DNA of 64,000 nt from Flaccisagitta enflata (GCA_965153355.1 OZ231126.1:69378001-69442000); one strand, 5' to 3'; shown: positions 1-10,259, counted from the stretch's first letter. A program made the numbers and translations. Notes: a model not told the origin generated them from the letters alone.

Positions 1-60
1 TCGAGCGGTTTTCATCCCACTGACCCGGCCCAACCGTCTGCGACTGGATTGCCAAGTAAC
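1..60 (-). mobile_element. HINE-like element, 5' end only, cut by window edge
   Basis: Read on the minus strand this is the 5' end of the HINE-like family: an AAGGC start followed by the AGTCGCAGAC segment and a GGTTGGGC stretch, as in the complete copy at 58514-58672. The rest lies outside the window. HINE-like here means a short non-autonomous element resembling Helentron-associated elements (DINE-1, pearl). Confidence 0.5.
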
Positions 61-477
61 CAGCCTTATTTTCTTGCTCATCAAAACACGCAACCTTATT
101 AGACGTAATCTTCCAATCATTTCCCTAATTTGCATAATGAAGTAATCGCAGAAGACAGTTGATACGAGCTTCCAAAAGATATCTTGACAATGAAACTTGA
201 CAGCGACAATCTACCTGTCATTCAAAAGGCAAAGTCATCTATTTCTAACGAGAAATACTGAAACTTGTTCAATAACAGGAAAGTTTACTAAGGAGTTCTC
301 TCAGTTATTGGACCCAGCGACATCCAGTGAGCATTTCGATGGGGAAAACTGTTATGAGCATTGAACATACAAACATTTGAACGCCGATTTTTAGCTGATT
401 AGCTATATTTGCTCAAGACGGTTCTTCCCTATGACTTACAGAGAGATTTTCGACAAAAACGCATACTGACCAGCCCT
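61..477. other. No gene seen
   Basis: Mixed-composition sequence with no open frame of note, no splice-flanked exon and no repeat that I could match elsewhere in the window. Confidence 0.4.
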
Positions 478-580
478 AATAGGTCATCGACCCCTGCAAG
501 GCCGCTGCTCTGCACCCTCCTTCAAACTTAATCACTAACTTCTCCAGCAGGGCACGGGTACCTCTGGCCATCTGATGCGA
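478..580. mobile_element. Solitary right end of an X/Y fold-back element
   Basis: The segment holds TAGGTCATCGACCCC, then GGCCGCTGC, then a spacer, then AGCAGGGCACGGGTACC. The same order of blocks closes the X and Y elements at 12268, 24413, 38335 and 56200. No left end is visible upstream, so this is a truncated or deleted copy. Confidence 0.5.
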
Positions 581-960
581 CTATTTCCACTCCCTTTTTC
601 CCGATCGGTGCGCGCGCGCGAGCCGCCGATACAAAATACTGTCTACATCAGCCAATTCGTGACATGTTTCCCCTTCCAATTTGCATAAATTGAATTCCGT
701 TGGAATTCTCTCTCCTCTCTCTCTCTCTTTTCCACCTGAACGTCATTCATTCAGATATCAATGTCCGTCTGTCTACAAGCACATTCGGATAGATTCATAC
801 ATAACAATCAAAGAAACGTTTAAACGATGAAGCAAAATGGGAGAGAGAGCTAATAACAGAATGACCTCAGAAAGAATGGAATGAAGAGCGAGGTAAGATG
901 ATCTGGTAAGTTGAAAAACCAGTGTAGTTATGAATGAGTATAGAATGCATTACTGAAAAG
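581..960. other. No gene seen; short CT tract
   Basis: A CT-rich run near 705-730 and a GCGCGCGCG run near 611. No supported coding sequence. Confidence 0.4.
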
Positions 961-961
961 G

Positions 962-1454
962 TCGCCCAAGGGCAATATATGGTCTGTGATACCCTTTGCC
1001 CCGCTTTGAATGATTGTGAGTTGGAGTGAGGGGAAGCAGGGCAGCGGCCCCCGAAGGGGACAAAGTCCTTTAGAACACAGCGGGACTTTTGTTCGTCCTG
1101 CCTTACGTGAATGAGATGCTACATAGAGGGTTGACTGAAGGCCTTCAAGAGCTTAAATTGAGGTCTAAGAAGGCTGATGTAAGGCCTGAGAATGCCAATT
1201 GGATGCTTGAGAGGACTAACTTGAAGCCTAACTTGAGACGTGAGAGGACAGGTTTGAGGCATGGGAATTTCGATTTGAGGCCTGTGAGGCCTAATTTGAG
1301 GTCTGAAAGGCCAGGTTTGAGGCCTGAGAGGCTGGATTTGAGGCCAGAGAGGCTGGTTATGAGGCCAGAGAGGCTGGATTTGAGGCCTGAGAGGCTGGAT
1401 TAGAGGCCTAAGAGGCTGGATTCGAGGCCTGAGAGGCTAGATTTGAGGCCTGAA
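962..1454. mobile_element. X-family element, copy 1
   Basis: It starts with GGGCAATATATGGTCTGTGA, then a GCCCCGCTT...AAGCAGGGC hairpin, then GGGCAGCGGCCCCCGAAGG and a block ending in AACACAGCGGGAC. The rest is a minisatellite of about 21 bp based on GAGGCCTGAGAGGCTGGATT. No closing TIR is visible because copy 2 begins directly at 1455. The frame at 1089-1403 is only the translated minisatellite (LRPERLD repeats) and I do not call it a gene. Confidence 0.65.
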
Positions 1455-1940
1455 AGGCAATATGTGGTCAGCGATACCCGTTGCCCTGCTTTGCATGATT
1501 GTGAATTTGAGTGAGAGGAAGCAGGGCAGCGGGGACGGCGAAGTCCTGTAGAACACAGGGGGATTTTTGTTTGCCCATTCGTCCATCCATCTGTCCACCC
1601 ATCTCTCCTCCCCAGCCCTCTCAGGCCTGAAATCTGTCCTCTCAGGCCTGAAATCTACCTTCTCAAGCCTGAAATCTGCCCTCTCAGACCCTGAATCTGG
1701 GAGGGCAGATTTAAGGCCTGAGAAAACACATTTCAGGCCTGAGAGGACAGATTTCAGGCCTGAGAGGGCAGATTTCAGGCGTGAGAGGGCAGATTCAAGG
1801 CCTGAAAGGGCAGATTTCAGGCCTGAGAGGGTAGATTTCAGGCCTGACAGGGCCTGGGGGGACAAATGGATGGACAAACAAATGAACGAACGGACAAATG
1901 AATGAAAGTCCCCCTGTGTTTTACAGGACTTAGGGGCCAC
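1455..1940. mobile_element. X-family element, copy 2, complete fold-back
   Basis: The left end has GGTCAGCGATACCCGTTGCC, the GCCCTGCTT/AAGCAGGGC hairpin and AAGTCCTGTAGAACACAGGG. The right end near 1905-1930 holds the inverse, CCCTGTGTTTTACAGGACTT. Inside, the minisatellite reads AGGCCTGAAATCTG in the left half (about 1625-1690) and CAGATTTCAGGCCTGA in the right half (about 1700-1850). The whole unit can therefore fold into one long hairpin. Open frames on both strands here are repeat translations. Confidence 0.7.
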
Positions 1941-2610
1941 TGCACAAAAACAAAAGACAGAATATGTGTAAAATGATCGGAATGGTAGGAGTTATAGATA
2001 AGTTTCCCTCTAAAATAAATCTCCCTCTAAAAAACTTTAAAGATGTGCAACTGCTAAACAAATCAAGCCAAATTCCCCAGATTGGTCTCATTTCAACGAG
2101 TTTTCTCAGGTTTTTAAATGCGACCAGTTGAGTCTGAGTCATGAGCTCATTTCATTTATTTGAAGCAGGTTTTTTTTTAATTTTTAGATTGCTTGATGTT
2201 TTAACCAAGATAGTATTTAAATAGGGAACCACGAGAGTACTTATTTTAGTCATGAAAGTGTGATATGAATATCGTTGCATACCCTTTACTCTTTCCTTTT
2301 CTAAATAGTTTTTTATGCGATGGCACGATTATCACCTGACTGAGAATCTTTCTTTGCACTTGAAGTTAAAAAGAAATTACCAAGTGTCCTTGACTCGTGC
2401 TTAAAAAAGAAATGGTTCATTAAAATGCGCCCTTGAAAGGAGTCATCGAGAAAGAAATCCCTCGAATCTCGCCACGAGGGTCCTTTAAGCGCCAAACCGA
2501 CCTTTCTTTTAATGGTCCTTCTCACTCACTTTTACACTCTTTTTTTTTCTCTGTAGATCTCTTTTATCTATTTTCTCTCTCATTCTCACTCTCACTCTTT
2601 CTTTCTTTTT
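1941..2610. other. No gene seen
   Basis: AT-rich sequence with short pyrimidine runs near 2540-2610. Frames of 67-70 residues occur but show no domain, no start context and no splice support. Confidence 0.4.
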
Positions 2611-2822
2611 TTAGTCGCGTGTACGTGACTCTATAACCACCGGATGTCCGTCGGTCCCTCGGTCCGTCCATCCGTAACACAACTTTTTTGACTTTTAAGG
2701 GCGTTTTTTTGCATTAACGCTCCTAAGCAAATGTTTGGTTAACATATCTTTATCACCGTCATTACACACCCGCATGCCACTTGGGTAGCCCTGTATCTGG
2801 CCTTGTCCCCCTAACGCTTTGA
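2611..2822 (-). mobile_element. HINE-like element, minus strand
   Basis: The 3' end is at the left: TTTTTAGTCGCGTGTACGTG is the terminal hairpin read backwards. It is followed by a GTCCGTCGGTCC microsatellite core, and the 5' end is at the right (ACCCGCATGCCACTTGGGTA then GGCCTTGTC). Ends and order match the other family members. Confidence 0.7.
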
Positions 2823-2919
2823 GTGGTTTTTACTCTGCGCTTGTGTTAAACCGTCATTACCTCTGCCTTTAACCATTTCTACTCTCGTGGGGAAACGAGT
2901 AACTATATACAGCTCACAA

Positions 2920-3428
2920 ACGTGGACATTGGAGAGCTTGTGAGGGAAATGAAAATGTCCAGTTGTGCCAAGGCAGTCAGGCTGTAGTAATTAAAACAAG
3001 TAACGCATGGACACTGGAAAGCTTGTGAGGGAAATGAAAATGTCCAGTTGTGCCAAGGCAGTCAGGCTGTAGTAATTAAAACAAGTAACGTATGGACACT
3101 AGAGAGCTTGTGAGGGAAATGAAAATGTCCAGTTTTGCCAAGGCAGTCAGGCTATAGTAATCAAAACAAGTAATGTATGGACACTGGTGAGCTTGTGAGG
3201 GAAATGAAAATGCCCAGTTGTGCCAAGGCAGTCAGGCTATAGTAATTAAAATAAGCAAGGCATGGACACTGGAGAGCTTGTGAGGGAAATGAAAATGTCC
3301 AGTTGTGCCAAGGCAGTCAGGCTATAGTAATTAAAACAAGTAAAGCATGGACAATGAAGAGCTTGTGAGGGAAATGAAAATGTCCAGTTGTCCAGTCAGG
3401 CTATAGTGATTAAAACAAGTAACGCAGG
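2920..3428. repeat. 85-bp tandem repeat, six copies
   Basis: Units begin near 2922, 3007, 3092, 3177, 3262 and 3347, an exact 85-bp spacing. Each carries GGACACTGGAGAGCTTGTGA followed by a conserved block ending in AGTAATTAAAACAAGTAA. The last unit lacks about 9 bases. No coding frame spans the array. Confidence 0.9.
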
Positions 3429-4370
3429 GGTAGAATGGCGTCTGGATGGGTGTACAGCCCCTTTTCCACATCCTTTTACCGCACACTCTCTTAGAGTTAC
3501 ACACCTTCAAAATGAGTGTTTCTACACTTTCTGAGCTTGTGTGTGATGGACAGACGGACGGGTGGACAGACAAACAGACAGATTAGGACTCTTATAGTGT
3601 CACTACTTCAGGCCGTAAGATAGTGTTCACATTCATGTGGATTGTTGCATGTGGTCGGATAGTGTTCCCTTCAAACGCATTGATTACTAACCCAATTGAA
3701 TATAACACGCTAATGATTTACTTTATAACTGTTACCATTTATCAGAAAACACGTCCTTTGCCCCCACAGAAGTCGTTGCCCCCTTCTTATTAATATTGGT
3801 GCCGTTACAACAAATTGTTTAACTAATTTGCGTGAATTATCACCAAAAGTGTCTCCTCTTCATTCGAGTTTATCAACTTTCATAGACCATCATCCACAAC
3901 CATTACAGCAAAATTGAAACAAGATAAAAGCAAAATTGATGAAACGGTTTTGTTTAAATTAAAGTGCAAAAAGTCAATCAATTGATTAATCATTGAGCCG
4001 CCAGACCTTATTTTTGAGGTTCCATATTTTGCGGTCTTTCCGTTCTGAGCCTATATTTTGAAACAAGAACTGAAGAAATTTTTCAATGAAATTTCAGGCA
4101 AATATTTGAACATTTTCTGGAGCAATGACGTCTTGGGAATTGATTTACGATATCATACAAACCGCGCTACTGGGTACCATCTCTGGCTAACTTTTGTTTA
4201 CATCGTTCACCAAAACTGGCGGCTCTTTTTTGCTTATACCGATACCTTTTATGGCGCGAAATCTACAGTTATAGGAAGGCTAATATCTAAAAATGAAGGC
4301 TTCGATACTTAAAAAGTCATCTATTTTTAGAAATTCTTTCCTTTCTTTCCGGTTGATATTCATTTTGAAC
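3429..4370. other. No gene seen; small HINE-like tail
   Basis: At 3545-3600 a GGACAGACGGACGG run followed by GACTCTTATAG resembles the 3' part of the HINE-like family without its hairpin. The remainder is AT-rich and unassigned. Confidence 0.35.
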
Positions 4371-4575
4371 ACGTGGCTGCGGCTGGATAAGCGAGCAAAG
4401 TCGAGGCGCACCTGGCAAACAGCGGCAGCGGAAGCCGCAAACAGCGGAAGCAGAAGCGGCAAACAGCGGCGTCTAGACGTCCGCGGGCCGGCCGGCCATC
4501 ACATTCTATCAGCCGGCCGATCGTCACTTTCTAACAACGACTGCCGGCCGGGATTGGAGACCGGCCGTCATTTCT
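4370..4575. other. GC-rich patch with short direct and inverted repeats
   Basis: GGCAAACAGCGG is repeated several times between about 4408 and 4470, followed by multiple GGCCGGCC-type motifs (4486-4566). The patch is much richer in C+G and CpG than its surroundings and is followed directly by a CT array. It could be a promoter-like patch or decayed repeat; no gene is supported. Confidence 0.4.
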
Positions 4576-4606
4576 TATACATCAACTCCCCAACCTACCT
4601 GGCCAC

Positions 4607-4779
<173 letters not shown>

Positions 4780-4961
4780 GCATGAGTATACACTATAAAT
4801 CATACATAAGTATTATTTGTATAGATAGATTTTCTCATAACAATATTTTGGACGCAGCGGATTTCGCCCAGGGGCACAGCGCAACGTCGCGTTTCTCTTA
4901 TATCCGCTTTATAACATCCAATTTGCATTTTGCATCTTTCAAAGTTGTCACATCCCCAGCA

Positions 4962-4987
4962 TAGAGAGAGAGAGAAAGAGAGAGAGA

Positions 4988-5071
<84 letters not shown>

Positions 5072-5207
5072 AAGAGTAAGATGATCCAGTGATGGAAATA
5101 ATTTCCTGCCAGAAAGGCCAACGACCCAATGTGAGAAAAGGTTAACGATTGTTCGTTGACCGAAACTTATATCTGAATAGAGAAACACAGAGAGAGAGAG
5201 AGAGAGA

Positions 5208-5304
<97 letters not shown>

Positions 5305-5426
5305 ACACACAAAAAAAGAGTAAGATGATCCAGTGATGGAAATAATTTCCTGCCAGAAAGGTCAACGACCCAATGTGAGAAAAGGTTAACGATTGTTCGT
5401 TGACCGAAACTTATATCTGAATAGAG

Positions 5427-5462
<36 letters not shown>
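4962..5462. repeat. Tandemly duplicated (GA)n(CA)n module
   Basis: A unit of GA run, CA run and a unique stretch of about 120 bp occurs twice: unique parts 5068-5190 and 5311-5432. They share TAAGATGATCCAGTGATGG and GTTCGTTGACCGAAAC with almost no change. A third GA run closes the block. Recent duplication is the simplest reading. Confidence 0.9.
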
Positions 5463-5466
<4 letters not shown>

Positions 5467-5519
5467 AGGGCGTAGATTGGGTTTTTCCCATACCGTGAAA
5501 CGATCATGGTAGACACGTG

Positions 5520-5645
5520 GTGCAGTTTGATTTCGTGCAGTCAATGCGCCATCGCATCTCTAGACCGGTCATGTCCGTGGGTCAGTTGGTTGGTCTGTCA
5601 CCCAAACCTTCCGGCGCACCTATTGGCCTAATTGGCCTTGTTCGA
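5520..5645 (-). mobile_element. HINE-like element, GGTGCGCC subtype, minus strand
   Basis: On the minus strand it begins AACAAGGCCAATTAGGCC, has AATAGGTGCGCC, then a GACAGACCAACCAACTGACC core, and ends with the hairpin ATGCG-ATGG-CGCAT. The architecture equals the main family but the inverted segment differs. Confidence 0.55.
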
Positions 5646-5799
5646 AAATTTTGCTGTTAAACAAACATGTAACACGGGGTAACAATATCGTCACTGATGG
5701 GTGGGTAGGGACGTTCAACCCCCATCCACACTCCCCTGCCCCCCCCCCACACAAAAGCATCCAAACGCTCAATATTCCAATTTTGGACTTGTTTCCCTG

Positions 5800-5905
5800 G
5801 AACAATGCACCGACCAACCAATGGACCAACGTACCAAGAAACGGACGGATGGACAAAGCCTCTTATATATCGTATGTATTCACACATCAAATAATGTGTA
5901 GCACA
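5800..5905 (+). mobile_element. Degenerate HINE-like 3' fragment
   Basis: CCGACCAACCAATGGACC, GGACGGATGGACAAAGCC and TCTTATATA follow the usual family order, but the hairpin has decayed. Confidence 0.35.
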
Positions 5906-6008
5906 AAAAAAAAAAAGAGCAAGTGGAAAATGACAAATAGTTTTAGCTAAACTACATCATAGGAGAGAGAGGGTATGAGTGAGAGGAGAGTCTTGGCAGA
6001 GGAACATT

Positions 6009-6635
6009 TCAGAGGAAATTTCTCATTGCGTCGTTCAAGCAGTTCTTCCCAAGTGGGTCGGTGCAACGCATGCTGATGGTGACGCCCTCGTTGTGCGAGT
6101 AGTGAAACAAGTTTCGAAAGATGCTGTTGTATGCAATGCGGAGTTGGCGACGGTCGTCACGGTTTGCAAAGTAAATGATCTCATCGTCGTAGGTTAAAAT
6201 TGGAAGGCAATGTGCCTCCAGGAGCTGGAGCAGAACCATCTCGTCAGGACGTCCATGAATGCGGATGATTGAGTTGAGTGCACGGTAGAAAGAACAAAGC
6301 TTTTCTTTAATGCAGCAGGAAAACTTGTCTCCGCTCTTCAAAGTCACGCCAAGGTACCTCCATGAATCAACCCATGGAATCAACGTACCATCGATGCAGA
6401 GTGAGCGTTTGGGAGGGCCACCTTTACCAAAGTAAAGATTTCTCATTTTTTTGGATTAAGCATGATATCCCATTCTTGACAGTAATCGCTGCACAGGTGT
6501 AGAATGTTTTGAAGTCCTTTAACGGACGGGGCAAGTTCAGCCATGTCGTCAGCATAGAAGAGCGTTTTAGCTAATATGCCACGGACGTGACAACCAAAGC
6601 CTACCTTTTTAAGAATACCGATGAGTTTGTCAACG
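6009..6635 (-). pseudogene. Reverse transcriptase fragment, C-terminal part
   Basis: The segment nearest 6635 resumes exactly where the other fragment stops (VDKLIG follows GIY), then reaches FYADD, the metal-binding motif C of reverse transcriptases. A one-base change in a poly-A stretch near 6448-6455 shifts the frame. The following 145-residue frame (6446-6009) carries WRYLGV and AHCLPILTY, which are typical of the region after the catalytic core in LINE proteins. No start codon of its own is needed, since it is a broken piece. Confidence 0.8.
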
Positions 6636-6637
6636 TA

Positions 6638-7241
6638 CTACCAGAATTAAAAAAAAACGCAAGTTTTTTCATTGCCAATTTACGCGCCTTTGGCTAGCTT
6701 TAGAAACAATTCATTGGTGACCAAATTGAAGATTTTTTCAAGGGCTTTCTTTTGAGCGCAATCTCACATTTGTAGCTTTATTCGTTTAGAAGTTACATTC
6801 AAATGAAGGTGAGTAAGTCAAAATTTCATTTCGCAGTTGGAGGAGAAAGAGGCCATTTCTAATTGAATATTATTTCTCTATGGTTATCGTTTTTGTAACC
6901 ATTTGAGCATTTATGCTCATTTCGTCACCAATCACGGTGCTCATATGAAAGTTACCCAATGTCTGCCATGAAAAATGAAGCACCTGTAGCGGGTAAGTGT
7001 GATAAAATGTCCAAAATCATCATGGATATTTCCCAATACCATTAATTTTTTTTCCAAAATACCTCCTGCTTTTGCGCGGCTGTCTTTCATCAGTTACTGA
7101 ATTCAATTGACTAAAACTCTCAAATTTGATGGACAGAAGCTCTAAAAAACTTAACTTGCCCTCAAAATGCCGTTCATTGGTGAAATATAGTCCAATCTGA
7201 ACAATCCTGTGAAAAACTTGCGTTTTTTTTAATTCGGGTAG
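6638..7241. mobile_element. TA-MITE inserted in the LINE (family W, copy 1)
   Basis: The ends are CTACCAGAATTAAAAAAAAA at the left and the inverse of CTACCCGAATTAAAAAAAAC at the right, continuing into CGCAAGTTTTT. Both ends are flanked by TA (6636-6637 and 7242-7243). Removing the element and one TA restores the reverse transcriptase codons GIYVDKL, so the boundaries are firm. TA duplication and TIRs fit Tc1/mariner-type MITEs. No transposase frame is present. Confidence 0.85.
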
Positions 7242-7243
7242 TA

Positions 7244-7645
7244 TATGCCATAGAAGTTGGGCGACAAAACTCCACCTTGACGGACTCCTGCTGACACATG
7301 AAACCAGTCACTGTAGACGTTGTTCCAGCGGACACGGCAGAAAAGTCCATCATACCTTGTGATGATGATATCGATAAATATCTTCGGTACATGTTGATCA
7401 ATTAATTTGATGAATAGACCCGAGTGCACAAGGCGATCAAATGCTTTGCTTGCATCTAAAAAACGAGCAGAAGACGCGACTGCCATTCTCGATGAAGTAG
7501 TTGATGGTCTATTTCAAACAAAATAAAGCATGACTTGTGGATTTTTTCCGCATAAATCCAAATTGGTAATTCGAAGTGACCAAGTGGTCAGAAAAGACAG
7601 ATTTCAGGACATGTTCGAAAATCTTTGAGACGATTGGAGAAATGG
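7244..7645 (-). pseudogene. Reverse transcriptase fragment, palm motifs A and B
   Basis: It contains DASKAFDRL (motif A aspartate) and GVRQGGVLSP (motif B) in one frame, with ISPIVSK and KKSTSHA upstream in frames separated by a stop and an indel. It ends at the MITE, which supplies the last residues of the apparent frame. Confidence 0.8.
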
Positions 7646-7651
7646 TAATGC

Positions 7652-7822
7652 CCAGGCGTTCATATTTTGGAGGCGCGGGGCGGCCGCGCCTCGGAACATG
7701 AAGAAGATTGTCTGAAGGAAAGGAAGGAGAAGGGAAAGGGGAAAAAGAAAAGGAAGGAAAGGAAAGGAAGAAAGAGGGGAAAGAAAGAAAAAACGAAAAA
7801 GAAAAAAAAGGAAAAAAAAAAG

Positions 7823-7896
<74 letters not shown>

Positions 7897-8470
7897 TCAA
7901 ATCGTCAGGTAGAGGATTTTGTGCCTGTAAAGCAAAAAAGTTTTTCTTTTCATTTTCTGTGTCATTCTTTCTGGTTTTGATTGTTAGCAAACACACTCAT
8001 AATAGCAACATCGCGTGTGTTGGTACTTTCAGTCAAAAGTTAGGCAGACAGATAGACAAAAAGACTTATTTTTTTGAAAGGACCCTTGAACTAGCTGTTA
8101 GCCTGTTTTCTTCAGAGATGTAATAAACGCTAAATAATCAAATAAAACAACTTTGAAACAGACAGACGAACCAACTGACTGACAGATTGGCTGACTGCCA
8201 GAACAATAGACTGACCTAGAAGTGCTGTTGGATGCCTTAAATCCGCTGGGGGGGGGGGAACTCAATTATATACAGGCCTGAATTTTTCAAGTGTCTTTAA
8301 AACGTCAAAAATGCCTTTGAATAACTTTGCACTTGACAGATGGACAGATGGAATGACCGACTGAAAAGTTACTTCAAGAGTTGCATAGCACAGGACAAAA
8401 AATGGCATGTCGGAAACTTGGTCAGAGAAAATTGTGCGCCTCGGAAGATTTGCAGAATATGAACGCCTGG
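7652..8470. mobile_element. hAT-like TIR element (family Z, copy 1)
   Basis: The left end CCAGGCGTTCATATTTTG is mirrored by CAGAATATGAACGCCTGG at 8470. Just inside the left end sits a perfect hairpin, GAGGCGCGG/CCGCGCCTC. The flanks read GGTAATGC and ACTAATGC, an imperfect 8-bp duplication that fits hAT transposition and falls inside the NYRGI coding region of the LINE. The interior holds a purine-rich run, a GA array (7827-7894) and unassigned sequence; no transposase. Confidence 0.7.
7700..7894. repeat. Purine tract and (GA)n microsatellite
   Basis: GGAAAGG/GAAAAAG purine runs lead into a pure GA run at 7827-7894, inside the family Z element. Confidence 0.95.
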
Positions 8471-8496
8471 ACTAATGCCTCGATAGTTTCTGACAT

Positions 8497-8529
8497 TTCT
8501 TATACAGTCACTAGTTTGTGACTAAAAAC
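8497..8529 (+). mobile_element. HINE-like 3' hairpin end
   Basis: CTTATAC precedes AGTCAC-TAGTTT-GTGACT and AAAAA, the family's terminal hairpin in yet another sequence version. No body is attached, so this is a remnant. Confidence 0.4.
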
Positions 8530-8637
8530 TAGTTACCGTTGTTTTTTTGCGCAATAGGCGGCATAAATCGAATGTCTTTGACGCTTTGATTTAAACTAGC
8601 AGTAGCATCAATAAAACCGCTCGGATTTCAAAAATGT

Positions 8638-8795
8638 CACGGACGGACGGACGGACGGACGGACGGACGGACGGACGGACGGACGGACGGACGGACGGAC
8701 GGACGGACGGACGGACGGACCTGCCGACCTACCGACCGACACGGCAAGGTGTAGAGTCGCGTGTCCGCGACTAAAAAGTGGCTCCAAAACTGATA
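8638..8795 (+). mobile_element. HINE-like element, 3' part with long (GGAC)n
   Basis: About 80 bases of GGAC repeat run from 8641 to 8720, followed by CGACACGGCAAGGTGTAGAG and the hairpin GTCGCG-TGTC-CGCGAC plus TAAAAA. The 5' half is not recognisable. Confidence 0.7.
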
Positions 8796-9035
8796 AAGAT
8801 ACAAATACCAGTTGGTCCTATTCAAAAAAGTTTTTTTTCAAAACTTATTCGAATGCGACCAATCTTATTGAATCTGTCGGCCTGTCGGGACGCACATGAT
8901 GATTAGGATACAAAAGACAACTTTCCTTTTTGTAAACCTTTTGTTGGACATATTACTAAGTTTGTAAATTCGTGCGACTTATTCTGGTATCCACGTAGTA
9001 AAAACTGATAATACTCACGCGTGTACGCATTGCAG

Positions 9036-9290
9036 AGACGCAGTCGCGCGGAAATACTTTTCCGTATTCAATGGAAATGGAAAGCCGCTGCGTTGGATGC
9101 CAAGATATTTATTTCCACTGAGGCCAATGATTTGCCGTCGCCAGCCATTGCTGACACCGCCGCCGCCACTGCCGCCACCACTGCAACTACCTCCGCCACG
9201 GCCGCCTCCGCCACTGCCGCCTACGCCACCGTCACTACCTACCGCCCCTGCCACTGCCGCCGCGGCCGACGCCGCCGCGGTCGTTGCGGG
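9036..9290 (+). CDS. Candidate internal exon, Ala/Thr-rich
   Basis: The stretch lies between a plausible acceptor (GTACGCATTGCAG ending at 9035) and a donor (GGG|GTAATA at 9291). It is open in one frame for 85 codons starting with RRSRAEILF and continuing to a long Ala/Thr-rich part. It is 0-0 in phase and clearly richer in CpG than its surroundings. A second, Pro-rich frame is also open over the right part and the minus strand is Gly-rich, so the frame is uncertain. No neighbouring exon could be linked to it. The product is unknown. Confidence 0.25.
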
Positions 9291-9439
9291 GTAATAATGC
9301 CACGACATTGAGCAGATTAAAAAATGAAATCTCAGTTGTCTCTCAGTTGGACGTGGAACAATTCATGGGAATAACACGACGCCAAACAATATTTGATTCT
9401 AACCGCGCGATTTCTCATTCACGCTAAGCAGTTTGAAAT

Positions 9440-9836
9440 ATTTAACCGTTGAGTGTTTCCAGAGAATCTACACTGTCCCTTGCTGTGAAGAATATGCCAC
9501 TCATTCTCCACAAAGTGACAAAGCAAAGTATTCATGATGCAGAACAACTACACTGTACTTTGCATTTGCCAACGCATTCTCTGCTAAGTGGCGAACCATA
9601 GTATCTATTGACGATAATAGATAACTACACTGACACTGTCCCTTACCTTGAGACGTATTTGCCACTCGTTTTCTGCGAAGTGGCAAACTAATGCATCGAT
9701 TGGCGATATAGAATGACCACACCGTCTTTTGCATTGACGCATTTACCACTCATTCTCTACAAAGTGGTGAACCAAAGTAATCATTGGCGATGTAGAATGA
9801 CTACATTGTCCTTCACCTTTAAGCATCTGCGACTCA
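9440..9836. repeat. Diverged tandem repeat of about 90 bp, four to five copies
   Basis: Each unit has a CCACTCATTCTCTACAAAGTGG-type segment of which the outer CCACT and AGTGG can pair, followed by GAACCAAAGTA and TGACTACACTGTCC. The array continues after the inserted S element, with CATTCTCTGCG at 10148. Confidence 0.75.
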
Positions 9837-10146
9837 GGGGGCGTTTCTAGTCAGAGACAACCGCGTTTTGAACGGGCCACTCGGTCGCTCGTTACGTTCG
9901 TTTGCTTGCACCGCTCACTCCGCTCGCTCGCTTCGCTACGCTCGCTTCGCTACGCTCGCTTCGCTCGCTCACTCCGCAGCGCTCTGCTTCGCTACGCTCG
10001 CTTTGCTTGCTCGCTTCGTTCACGGGCCCCCTCACTCACTTCGCTCACTCCCTGGTGGGACAGTTGAAATTCTTAAATATGTGTTCACGCTGTTATCGAG
10101 TTTCATGGGAACAAACGCGTTTTTGACGCTCACTAGAAACACGCCC
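9837..10146. mobile_element. S-family MITE, copy 1 (Harbinger-like)
   Basis: The termini are GGGGGCGTTTCTAGT and ACTAGAAACACGCCC, flanked by TCA on both sides. The surrounding tandem repeat unit shows the empty site with a single TCA, so the 3-bp duplication is well supported. The interior is a CGCTCGCTTCGCTACGCT-type minisatellite. A 3-bp duplication with GGG-type ends is typical of PIF/Harbinger; no transposase is present. Confidence 0.8.
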
Positions 10147-10259
10147 TCATTCTCTGCGAACGTAACAACGAGGCGAAGACAAGTCTCGTGCTTGAGAGCA
10201 GCTGAAGATGAAATTCAACCCTGCTTTCTGGTAGTCGATACCCGAAACTGAGGCTGCGT

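Larger units (their letters stand above)
6009..8505 (-). mobile_element. Decayed non-LTR retrotransposon (LINE), interrupted twice
   Basis: The minus strand encodes a LINE-type reverse transcriptase. Reading from high to low coordinates: a trace with NYRGI near 8473-8490, ISPIVSK and a KKSTSHA motif near 7500-7640, DASKAFDRL near 7440-7465, GVRQGGVLSP near 7265-7300, the YADD catalytic motif near 6545-6556, and a C-terminal thumb-like part to 6009. Coding continuity is broken by a hAT-like element (7652-8470), a TA-MITE (6638-7241), frameshifts and stops. The clade could be CR1/L2- or Jockey-like and was not resolved. The copy is dead. Confidence 0.85.

Noticed and set aside
1089-1403. 104-residue frame with LRPERLD repeats
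   Set aside because: It follows a 21-bp minisatellite inside an X element. The unit length is a multiple of three, which explains the open frame.
8641-8720. Direct repeats at regular spacing that might suggest a CRISPR-like array
   Set aside because: It is a pure GGAC tetranucleotide without spacers; the genome is eukaryotic and no cas genes are present.
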